From Parietichytrium sp. I65-24A (Eukaryota > Sar > Bigyra > Thraustochytrida > Thraustochytriidae), in NCBI GenBank assembly GCA_012862575.1, contig BLSF01000150.1, positions 1 through 28,326 of the forward strand: a DNA stretch of 28,326 bases. Direction: 5' to 3'. Positions 1-8,988 of this stretch are shown piece after piece (the first letter of the stretch is position 1; every line of letters begins with the position of its first letter). The position numbers and the translations under genes are program-made. The notes below the pieces were generated by a model, which searched no databases, was not told the DNA's origin, and worked only from the letters and a program-made list of their open reading frames with translations.

Positions 1-2
1 AA

Positions 3-194
3 GCTGCAAAGATTCTTCGCGAGATCGTTCGACGCGCTGCTGTGCGACAGAAACACTTTCATGACACTCTCTTCACCCATCCGTCCTCTGTTGCCCGGGT
101 CAGACAGCTGGATGTTCAACCTCTGATCTCCCCAGGGTCTGTGTCGCCAAGTTTACTTTTGCGTGGTCAGATAAACCGCCTTATGTTTGAGTGA
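3..194 (+). CDS. Possible 3' end of a truncated hypothetical gene
   Basis: A plus-strand frame is open from the first bases of the window to a TGA at 192-194. It gives 63 residues beginning AAKILREIVRRAAVRQKHF and ending RGQINRLMFE. The composition, an amphipathic basic helix followed by a mixed segment, is plausible for the C-terminus of a protein whose body lies before the window. I do not recognise a family. A run of this length without a stop can also occur by chance in one of six frames, so this is only a candidate. Confidence 0.3.
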   Translation, partial: AAKILREIVRRAAVRQKHFHDTLFTHPSSVARVRQLDVQPLISPGSVSPSLLLRGQINRLMFE

Positions 195-3100
195 GTCGAT
201 TCGCGAGAAGCTATTGCTTTGGCTGTCACCGTCTCTCCGTCGTTCCGCTCCGTGGGCCACCTCTTCTCCCTCTTCCTTTCGTGCTTGCTTCGAGAGACTT
301 GCACAGTTTGCAATCACTTGCTGCAAGGCGCGTTTTGGTTCTGTTTCATCGGAATTCAGATTCTCTTCCTGCTTCCTCCCTCTAACAACTAACAACCAGC
401 AACGCACTTCTCTCTCTGTTTCGTGCTGTTCAAGTAATACGAGTTGTGCAGAATGCACAAGCTCCAAGCTAGAGCTGTGTAAGCGCTCCACGCTACGCTG
501 TGCAGAGGCCGTAGCTCAGATTGAGACAGCGCCACCGCTTCACAACTCAACAAAGTATGTCTCATCTTCATCTTCCATTTCATCTTTCATTCCATCTTCT
601 CATTCTACTCATTCACAGTCATTCTGAAACATCTCCATCGCTCTCTGTGTGAGTGGGTTCTGCTTCTTTCACCTGAACGAGTCGCTAGTACCAGGATATA
701 AGTACCGGTAGGTATCCTTATTTCAAAAGAAAGCTATTCCGGTCCGGTTCTTCCGGTTCTCGCAAACCCTCCGCTACCCATAAAAGTAGAAGGTGACGGG
801 CCAGAACTTGTTCTGCGCGCGGTAAGGTTTTCGGTACATTGATTGAGAAAACACTAGTGGCTACAGCTATCGAAGTATTACTGTAGTATAACTGTAGTGC
901 AGTACTACATACTATCCGCTAAGTATATACTTAGGCGTACTGGACCTCTCTCACTGCTATTGTAGTGGGTAGGATGAGGTGGTAGTTCAGCTGAACACAA
1001 GGAATCAATTTTCATGCTTTCCCCCCCCTCACAGGACGGCATTTGTCCTCAACAAACTGTCAAGCCAAAGGTGTGTACGAGGTCTTACCCGTCTCTTTAA
1101 AAAGCTCTTAAGTCTGCGCGAATTTCCCGCGCCCACCTTCTTCTCTGTTTGCTATTGTTTTAGTAAAGCATGTTTTAAGGGTGGTAAGTGCCGAAAGTAA
1201 CTGCTGACAGTATGTTGAATTACTGTCCCAAATGTATCTTGCTTCTTCCTAGCTCTAGACTCGAGTATGAGATTGCCATTTTAGAAGTAGGAATCATCAA
1301 GATTCTTCGAAATCGTGTGCACAGGGTCTAGCGCAGTCCTTTGACTCTTACTCGAGTGATGGTCGTGGGTTCCTTTCGCAGTGGCGAGCTTGACGCTGGA
1401 CTCATGGCACACCCTCTCGCTCGAGTATCAAACGATTACAGAGGCAGTATATCTGTCGTCCGCTGTCCGGCATGGAAGCTTCACTCCGATAAAGCACGTC
1501 GAACGCTCTACCCAAGCGACTCGAACTAGTCCTGACTGACTGTGAGTCCAGGCGAGCCTGAAACTGTACCGACCGTCATTTAGTTCAGGCCGTACATTAA
1601 CCTGAACGTTGCATACTCGTCGCCACTATGGACATAAATTGGACCCGATCGACGACTTCAAAGTCAAAGCCAAGATCTGACGACCTTAATTCTTTCGCGC
1701 GAGGCTGATCCTCATTTACCCCCCTCCGACCAAACTTCAAGAAAGAGAATCAAATCTCTTTGTACAATGGCAGTGTACAATAAGTCACACACCGATTATT
1801 CGCTGGGCAGCGATCAAATTTCTCAGGCCTCAGAGCCCGCAGACCTCCGCCGAGTTCAACCTTACAATCCAGAATAAAGCGAGAAAGAATAGCTTCCAAA
1901 TCCGTCATCGTGATCTTAAACGCCTTATGTTCTCCCCACCCAAGCCGTCGGAGTCACGTGACGATACCTCGTCCATACGAGAGTAGTGACCTAGACTGAA
2001 TGGCCTGACTGGGCTAAGCTTTAGAGTTCGGATGAGTTCTGGTTTGCTCCCAGTTGTGACGACCCCAACTTCCGATAGGGTTTGTTCACGCTGCACTTCG
2101 TGGCTTCGCTTCCCGAAGCCGTATGACGTCTTTGATGGCATCATGGTCCACAATTCCGAGTCCTGCAAGCTCCTGTCGGCTCTGTCGGCCGTGCTACTTG
2201 TGCTCGTTTGATGAGCTCGTAGATAGGTCTCTCTATGGATAACTTTCCAATGAAAATTTTCTCAGTAAGAACGGGCTTACTGACTGGGCCACACAACCTG
2301 TATAAATACGCACGTCCGAGCTGCAATTGACCAAAGTTGACAGTTCCATCAGCAGCAGACGCCCTCAGAAACGGTTTCAAGTTGGTGATGGACCCCTTCG
2401 GCGGAATCATCTCAACGGGCAATACCCTGATATGTAGCTTCGTTATTTTCGTTCGCACGGCTCTTCTAGCTAGCTCCATAATTGACTCTGTGCCAAGTAG
2501 AGCCGCTTCAAGAGTTGGAACCAGACGTTTCGGCTGGAATAGATGCCCGGTTCTCCAGGAGCTCGAGTCCTCTTCTTTTCGAAAACTATGATGGCAATTT
2601 GTTCATGAAGAGAACGAACAAAATTCAAGTAAAACCCCAGACAGCATTCCTTGAGAGCCCAGGGCACAGCCACTTGAGAGAGAAGAAAGGTCCCGCATCG
2701 TTGCCGCCAGTACTGCACCAGCTCACAAACCTTCCGCAACGACTTGGAGAGACTGGCGACGACTGTGAACACGAATTGGCTGTTTTGTAAAAGGAATAGG
2801 ATCGATTCATTCCCAATTCACAGTATTCACGACGAGAACGCCTTCCTTCTTCTCCACTTTCTCCATGCATATCTTGTCTGTAGCCCAGGTCGTTGCTCGT
2901 CCAAGCAGTGACACTAGCGCATCTGAACAAAGAATGCACAAGGGCAACAAGAAGGACTCCCTCGTGGAAAGGGAAAAGGCCCGGGAGAGCTCAGACGAAC
3001 GTGTACTGACAGTGAGTACGAATAGGTCGTGTACTGACTTTGAGTACACTGTCGTAGGTGCTTGTTTGTATGCGACTTGTAAGGGATTCGACTCATTTCA

Positions 3101-5448
3101 GTTCTGAACGAATCTGATCTACCCTGTGAGCTACCATTTCACAGTTCGTCTCAAGATTAACACGCCGTTGCTGACAGCGAGTACTGAGAGTGTCAGATGT
3201 CGGTGCCGTGCGGACAGGAGAGAGAGAGGGAGAGCATAGCCTGGCTGCAGACTGCTCCCGTGCGCCATTAGTACTCATGTTGATGCTTCATTTTATTCAT
3301 TTTCCCTCTTTCTGATTGCCGAATTTTGATTGCGTCCGCTTGGAGTGGAGGACCCTGTGTGAGTGTGCTGCGCTGGCGAAGGTTTTTTAGAATTTAGGTT
3401 TTTGCTCCTTCCTGCGCAAGGATCCTGAGAAGCCGACCTGACACAGCATCATGCGTCTCTCCTCGTCCACGCCATCGCTTGCCGTTTTCAATCCATCTCC
3501 ATCTCACAGGGCATTGTATCTGACATTTGCTGAGCGCAACTGAAAGTCTCGCTTGATTCGCTCGGCGAAAAGTGTCATTTTCGAGAGTAGTCGAATTGTG
3601 CTGGAGCAGTACTATGCACGCATTAGCTAGGAGAGCAATTCTCCCATGCGGCCACTCCCGGCGTGCCCATTTTCGAGGACGGGCGCTCCTCGCAAAGACA
3701 TGCACGGACACCCCCGACTGTGTCCATCCTGTTGCAAGAAAATATGGAAGTCACTCACCCAATGGGCCAGTCCGCTCAATCGCGAAACGGCATGTGCAAT
3801 GAAGCTAGATGAACGGCTGGAACCTCGTTAGATCTGACATCCATCTTCAGGAACTTCCCCGCCAATGCTGCCGCGGCTGAGAGGATATCCCAACTGTCTC
3901 GTTCGAAAGCATAAAAAGCGTTGGTTTCGCCTTTCCTCGCGAGGGCAGCTGGCAGCGCGCCACAAATTGACAAGCAGAGAGGCGCTTATTCATGGCTTTG
4001 GTTGAAAACACTGCGACATTGGACACGCGCTTACTCGCGCTAACGTGCAGCGAGATAATCCATCAAGTGCAGTAGACCGTATGGACCTTGCCAGTCACAG
4101 TTCAGAATTGACATCACAACTCTAACCCCAACTTCCAACTTTCATAGCCAAAGCTATCGTTTCGACTGATCTTCAAGATTGACTGCGATGCAAGAGTAAG
4201 CTTATCTCGATCTCAAGATCTCAAGCAAGAATTGACTGCCAATCAGATCGCATTTTAACTTCAGAGTACTAGTACGCACTTGGAATTCTCACATCAATTT
4301 TGAATTCAACTGCAGTAAAGCAATTCAAGCTCCGCTTTCAAAGTTCTCTGTGCCTGTTCATTCTTTTCCTTTTTACTCTTTTAAATTAAATACGCAATAA
4401 CATCTTCCTGTCTTGAAATCAATCAACCATTGAATTTCATTGACATGTGAATGTTCACAGTCAATCATCATTCATTCATCCAATTTCCGCCACTTCCTGT
4501 TCACACCCACACTACCCTAAAAGCTAGCACGCCTTACTGCCATCGCCAGTCATCGTGAATTCGATTGACAGTCGACTCTCCCTCACAACCTCCAAATGAA
4601 GAGATCGAATTGTTTTCGTTCTATTACTTTCGCCTATACCGGCGCTAGAAATTCCCGTGACCCTGGATAACCCCAAGGCTGGTCCTATGGAAGTGTTAGC
4701 GATTTGAGTAGATTGGATGGTGGGACACACGATTGAAAAGATTCAGATGTGGCTCCGAAAGGATTCAAAAATTCTACCCAGTCCTAAAAAAGGTGTTGTA
4801 TTGATTGTGAGTTCTGTCAGATCTTTTTTTTGCGACAAGCACGACCACTGTGAACGTTTAGACATTTTGTTTCGGTTGAAGAACAAGGAAAGCGTAAATG
4901 CCTGAAAAAACTTGGGTTCACCAGCGTTGAAGCGAACGTTGAGCGCAATGCACAAACAACAGTCTGCTCTTCGCTCACTCTTTCTCAAGTTTCAATGAAG
5001 AAAATCAAATTGACTGTGAAATCACAAGCACAAGAGCCTAAGCCGTCCAACAGCTCATACAAAAGCGTTGCAAGTCGCAGTCACTTGGCAAGCACGACGC
5101 AAAGGCAGAGAGCATCATCATCACAATCATGATGCAGAGATCGAGAGACTCTATCCCCGCTCCAGCCAGCGCCGAACATATCCGTACGTGCTCTGCTGGT
5201 GCAGATCAGAGAGCAGAGCAGAGAGCAAAGAGGCGAGTCCCACACAGCATATAACTTTTACAGTTCAGAAGTATAACATTGGATTGGGGTGGGCAGCAGC
5301 AGCTAGATCTCATTCCAACAAACTCACTTGGTGATTCGACTCACTTGGCGGGTCTTACACATTAGCAGCGCACGTCAGAAGGAAAGTCTGCATTCCTTTC
5401 CTTTCCTTTCACTCACTCACTGACAGACGAACCACAAGTACTGGGTGA
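195..5448. other. Gene-poor region with only weak ORFs
   Basis: About 5.2 kb in which no ORF longer than about 150 codons and no recognisable domain was seen. ORFs on both strands are short, overlap each other and have unremarkable composition. The most protein-like is the minus-strand ORF at 2141-2479, listed separately. Local base composition is mixed, with AT-rich patches at about 4200-4450. I found no tRNA, no LTR-like direct repeats and no transposase or reverse-transcriptase motif by eye. It could hold decayed mobile DNA, an intron-rich gene I cannot assemble, or plain intergenic sequence. Confidence 0.5.
2141..2479 (-). CDS. Weak hypothetical ORF, 112 aa
   Basis: This minus-strand ORF starts at an ATG at 2477-2479 and encodes 112 residues with mixed hydrophobic and charged composition, for example KLHIRVLPVEMIPPKGSI and GKLSIERPIYELIKRA. 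It looks more protein-like than its neighbours, but I recognise no domain, catalytic motif, signal peptide or membrane segment. No supporting homologous exon was seen on either side. It could be a fragment of a transposon protein, an isolated exon, or a chance ORF. Confidence 0.15.
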   Translation of the reverse strand: MELARRAVRTKITKLHIRVLPVEMIPPKGSITNLKPFLRASAADGTVNFGQLQLGRAYLYRLCGPVSKPVLTEKIFIGKLSIERPIYELIKRAQVARPTEPTGACRTRNCGP

Positions 5449-5520
5449 TTGGGGCATCAGCAAACCCGTATTGGGACGATCCAACCGGTACGGAGTACGC
5501 TTTCGTTCGAACAAGACAAG

Positions 5521-5709
5521 ATGTGCGGGAAGGCGTGGCTCGCTGTGCTCGTGGTGGCCATGCTGATGTCGCTGGCCAGCGCCAGAAGCAGCGCGGCCGC
5601 TTCTAACAACCTTCGCGGGAAACTGTCCGAGGAGCTGAGCGAGCACCTGCAGCTGCGCGATGATGAGATGGCGTCATATCACAAGAGGAAAGGATACGGC
5701 AGCGGGTAA
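5521..5709 (+). CDS. Small secreted peptide with signal sequence (possibly exon 1)
   Basis: The ORF encodes 62 residues. The N-terminus has a classic signal peptide: a short basic start MCGK, a hydrophobic core AWLAVLVVAMLMSLA, and a small-residue cleavage site at about residue 21 (ASA before RSS). The mature part is short, polar and charged, with a dibasic KR close to the C-terminus (YHKRKGYGSG). The codons are GC-rich, unlike the flanks. I chose ATG 5521 over the in-frame ATG at 5449 because the signal peptide begins there. The TAA stop overlaps GGTAAGG, which could be a 5' splice site. Splicing from 5705 to an acceptor ending at 5892 would replace the terminus with a cysteine-rich tail ending at TGA 5942-5944. 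No family is recognised. Confidence 0.55.
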   Translation: MCGKAWLAVLVVAMLMSLASARSSAAASNNLRGKLSEELSEHLQLRDDEMASYHKRKGYGSG

Positions 5710-5944
5710 GGAGAAGACCGCTTCAGGCGCCGCGCGAACAGCGAAACGCGCACAAGTTGTCCCAGTGCTGGGCGGACTCGATTGAGGTTCCGCTCTTTTA
5801 ATTGTTTCACAACTGCGCGAGACATATTATATCAACGCAGATTTCTTTGATTGGATCCGCGACTGAAGGCTTGCTTTCCCGGCCGCCCGCAGTTGTGGCT
5901 CCTGCTTTTTCTGCGCTTGTCTTCCAGTTTGTCTTTATGAATGA

Positions 5945-6463
5945 ATCTATATGAATGCAAAGAATTTTGAACGTTGTCTCCTGCTGAAACGCATGTCTTC
6001 TTGCAAGCACCTTCCTCACCAACAAACAAACAAACAAAAAGCATGCTACTAGAGAAGGAAAACATGTTGGTCGATACATTTCATATACATTCGCGAGGAA
6101 AGATGCGTGTTTTACCACACCCATACGTTTTCATGCGCAAGGTCACGTTGTGGCCTCAGCGAGTCCGAAGTGGAGCAAGCCTCTTTGCTCTTCTTGATTG
6201 ACTGTTTATGTGAAAAGCTTGTTATCCAATCTCGTGTTCGCTGAGGCATTTCTTAAAGCTGTTTTGATTGGTCGAAAGCAGCAGTGCAATTCGAAAGCAC
6301 AGATGATGCCGAATCAGCGCAGCAAAACCAACAAATGGAACTTTGCTTCCTGTGCCGCGAATCAGCACAGTCAACCACGGAAAGCCAAGCCGATCGCACA
6401 TGCAACTCACACTGGCTGCTCCCAGCAGAACCCAGCATTCATTTCAGCCCATGCCATGTCACC
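5945..6463. other. Intergenic region with AAAC microsatellite
   Basis: This stretch lies between the small secreted ORF and the 3' end of the TRIC-like gene. It carries an AACA tetranucleotide run at about 6021-6038. ORFs here are short and overlap on both strands, and I see no domain. It probably includes the 3' untranslated region of the minus-strand gene ending at 6464. Confidence 0.5.
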
Positions 6464-7810
6464 TCATTCCTGCTTCCTCCTACCATCCCTGCTTTTGCTC
6501 CTGCCCCTACCCTTGCCCCTGCCCTTGCCCACAGTCGTCGTCACACGCCTCCTTCGCACCCCGTCCCTGCCGCCGTTGCTCTCCGCATTCTCCCCCGAAC
6601 CGCTTTCATTCTCATTTTCATTTTCGCTTTCGCCACTCATCGAGCCCGTCAATCGAATGGAACGAATGGAACCCATCGCATCGCCTCCATCTTTCGCACT
6701 CTTTGCGCTCCTCTTCTTCCTCCCATTGCTTCCATTGCTTCCATCGTTTCCACTGCTTCCATCTCTTTCATCATATCCATTGCTTTCATCATATCCATCT
6801 TTCTCATCATATCCATTGCTTTCATTGCATTCATCGTTTCCATTGCTTTCATTGCATTCATCGTTTCCATAGTTTCCATAGTTTCCATTGCTTCCATCGA
6901 TCGCTCTGTCCTTGTAACCTTTGTAATCTTTGCAATCTTTGCAACCTTTGCTCTCCTTGGCCATTCCCGAGACCGGACTCCTCTCTTGCACAAGTCCAAC
7001 AAGTCCCACCGCCTCCACCACGGCATCCAAAGCGTTCCTCAGTCCCTCATCCACCTGCTTGTCCACCTTTGCCAGCTTGACCGCGGCCATGGCCGCCACC
7101 AGCGCCGCCCTCACCACCTCATTAGTCCCCACAGTAGATCCCACAGTAGTAGTCCCCACAGTAGCTGCGCAGGTGTCCTCGAGGAGCGCGTACAGGCGGT
7201 ACGTAGCGGCGGCTAGGAGGGCGCTGCGGAGGTTCCACTGCCAGGGTACGCGGCGCATGCGGGTGTCCGCGGCCGCCAGGAGCATGCCGCCGCCCGCGCC
7301 CCCCACAGCTGCCGCGAGGACGGGCGCCAGGGTGTGCGCGAGGACACTTTTGCTGTGGGAGTTATCGTACGCCGAGAGGGCGCGGAGGGCCTTGTCGTGC
7401 CAGGCGAGGAGGACGTTGGCGCGGAACGTTTCGTAGGCGGCCTTGGCGGCAGGTGTCCCCGCCGCGTACCTCGCGAGGCGGCCGACGGTCCCCGCGGACC
7501 GGTACGCGGCGCACGCGAGGACACCTGCCCACAGGTGGCGCTCGTCCCACACCACCGACGCCGGCGACACTCCCAGCGCGCACCCTGCGAGGACACTTCC
7601 CCCGAAACCCGCCGTCAAGCAGCGTCCCAGCGCCGTGCCCAGCCGCGCGGACGCGGAGGGTTGCGGGGACACTTGGGCGTACGTATGCACGGTGTGCGCG
7701 ACGGCGAGCGAGTACAGAGAGAGGAGGAGCGCGTACACCCAGGAAGAAGGCGTCGGAGTGAGGAGCCAGACGAGGACAGTTTGCGGGGACACTTGCTCTG
7801 TGTCGGCCAT
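6464..7810 (-). CDS. TRIC-like intracellular cation channel with repetitive charged tail
   Basis: The 448-aa protein has a hydrophobic N-terminal half (residues about 20-275) with several candidate membrane helices, then a hydrophilic tail. Layout and spaced motifs resemble TRIC channels (TMEM38 family), which pass monovalent cations across ER/SR membranes to balance calcium release. They include a glycine-bearing helix GFGGSVLAGCALG (68-80), a helix HLWAGVLACAAYRSAG (92-107), a basic helix around ETFRANVLLAWHDKALRAL (127-145), and a glycine-rich helix VGGAGGGMLL (169-178) followed by RRVPW. The resemblance is by eye and not decisive. The tail (about 285-448) is Asn/Gly/Glu/Asp-rich, includes a 9-residue repeat, and ends in a Lys/Arg-rich stretch. 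Animal TRICs also end in a basic tail, but a shorter one. No intron is needed. It could instead be an unrelated multipass protein. Confidence 0.55.
   Translation of the reverse strand: MADTEQVSPQTVLVWLLTPTPSSWVYALLLSLYSLAVAHTVHTYAQVSPQPSASARLGTALGRCLTAGFGGSVLAGCALGVSPASVVWDERHLWAGVLACAAYRSAGTVGRLARYAAGTPAAKAAYETFRANVLLAWHDKALRALSAYDNSHSKSVLAHTLAPVLAAAVGGAGGGMLLAAADTRMRRVPWQWNLRSALLAAATYRLYALLEDTCAATVGTTTVGSTVGTNEVVRAALVAAMAAVKLAKVDKQVDEGLRNALDAVVEAVGLVGLVQERSPVSGMAKESKGCKDCKDYKGYKDRAIDGSNGNYGNYGNDECNESNGNDECNESNGYDEKDGYDESNGYDERDGSSGNDGSNGSNGRKKRSAKSAKDGGDAMGSIRSIRLTGSMSGESENENENESGSGENAESNGGRDGVRRRRVTTTVGKGRGKGRGRSKSRDGRRKQE
6814..6867 (-). repeat. 27-bp tandem duplication inside the channel-tail coding region
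   Basis: Two adjacent copies of a 27-bp unit (6814-6840 and 6841-6867) encode a 9-residue repeat of the type NDECNESNG. Around them, from about 6720 to 6900, a looser CATTGCTTTCAT-like periodicity encodes the whole Asn/Gly/Glu/Asp-rich tail. Because the unit is a multiple of three, copy-number change keeps the frame. Confidence 0.8.
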
Positions 7811-8457
7811 CTTTTTTGCTTGGCACTTGATGGAGATTTTGGTAAGGAAAATACGTTCCTGTGGGGTGTGTGGGGGGTTTGGGGTGCGCGCTAGTTAGGA
7901 GGGAACTTAGGAGAAACGGTGGGATTTTGGGGGGACACGCTGATAGTGTACGCGCTGAGAAACGCATTTGCCGATTGCTTCTCGTGGCGCAGTTACCTGA
8001 CTGGTAGGAGTCTGGTATCGTAGAAGGATGTAGCATTGGATAGTCGGCAGAGGTAAGCTGCGATTAGGACTTTCTGGGTAAAGGATAACTGACTGGGGTA
8101 GTAGTTGGTTGGACGAAGGACTAGTTTGTTCCGTCGTTGGCTTAGGAGAGAGTAGACGCAGTTATGTGTAATGTGGGAAAAATTCAGTTATTGAATAGGG
8201 TTAGGGTGTAGGGTAGGGTAAGGGCGGAAGAGGTGCAAAGCAAAGCAAAGCATTGATCCAATTTTCATTCATTCATTCATTCATTCAGAAATTCAGAAAT
8301 TCAGAACATGAATTCTGGACATGAACATGAAAGAGAAATTGCAAAAGATGTGCGACGATGGACAGTACACGTGGCTGTGTGCATGTGTATGTGTACGTGT
8401 ACCGTACGTACATGCGGACGGTGCGGTTAGCTCCTTCCCAAAGAGTCCAAGTGGTTA

Positions 8458-8502
<45 letters not shown>

Positions 8503-8988
8503 AGCTGCTCCTGTTTGTCTTGATGCGTGGTTGCAGTGCTGTGAGGTCACTTGCGGCTCAGTCTGGTAATGACCAACGTACAATAAACAGAAAATATGAG
8601 AAACAGAACCCAAAGAAAAAGCGAAAAGCGGAAATAACTGAAAGTTGCAGTTTATGCAAGTTATCTCAAGTTGGTTCACGGGCAAGGCTGTTTTATATAG
8701 AAGAGTGCCCCATTGTGTTGACACGCGCAGGTAGGCGACAAGGGCAGTTCATGCAGGTGTTTGGGCCTGGTTGTGCCTGCAGGGCTATGGCTCGCTTTGA
8801 CCTTTGCTCCCAAAAAGTTGGGTTGGGTGCGGTGGGGTTGGGCTCAGGTTTTCAATCAATGTGGTTGGTTTGTTTAGTTCTCATTGTCAATCAATGTGGT
8901 TTTGTGTTCCGCTGTCGACCAACGCTTGGAGCAGAACGCCAGCGCACGGGACGCCGCCCTGCGCCAAGTAGAAAAGGAGTCAGTGCAG
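7811..8988. other. Intergenic region rich in simple repeats
   Basis: This region lies between the start of the TRIC-like gene and the stop of MRE11, both on the minus strand. It holds a G-rich stretch at 7855-7935, a telomere-like patch at 8196-8224, CAAAG and CATT short runs at about 8240-8286, and a TGT microsatellite. No supportable gene was seen. The plus-strand ORF at 8520-9116 runs into the MRE11 coding region and is probably a shadow. Confidence 0.6.
8459..8502. repeat. (TGT)n trinucleotide microsatellite
   Basis: About 14 uninterrupted copies of a TGT/GTT triplet. On either strand it reads as a homopolymer in each frame (Val, Leu or Cys on plus; Thr, Gln or Asn on minus). The short ORFs crossing it have no other support, so it is taken as non-coding. 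Confidence 0.9.

Noticed and set aside
187-627. 146-codon plus-strand ORF, Ser/Cys-rich
   Set aside because: Composition follows a CT-rich stretch, no domain, overlapping ORFs of similar length on both strands.
6284-7216. Plus-strand ORF of 310 codons (and two overlapping ones) opposite the TRIC-like gene
   Set aside because: It is dominated by translation of the repetitive tail DNA, has no domain and lacks any match outside the repeat; the minus strand has membrane helices and a TRIC-like pattern.
7334-7894. GC-rich plus-strand ORFs over the 5' half of the TRIC-like gene
   Set aside because: Arg/Pro-rich shadow frames of a GC-rich coding region on the other strand.
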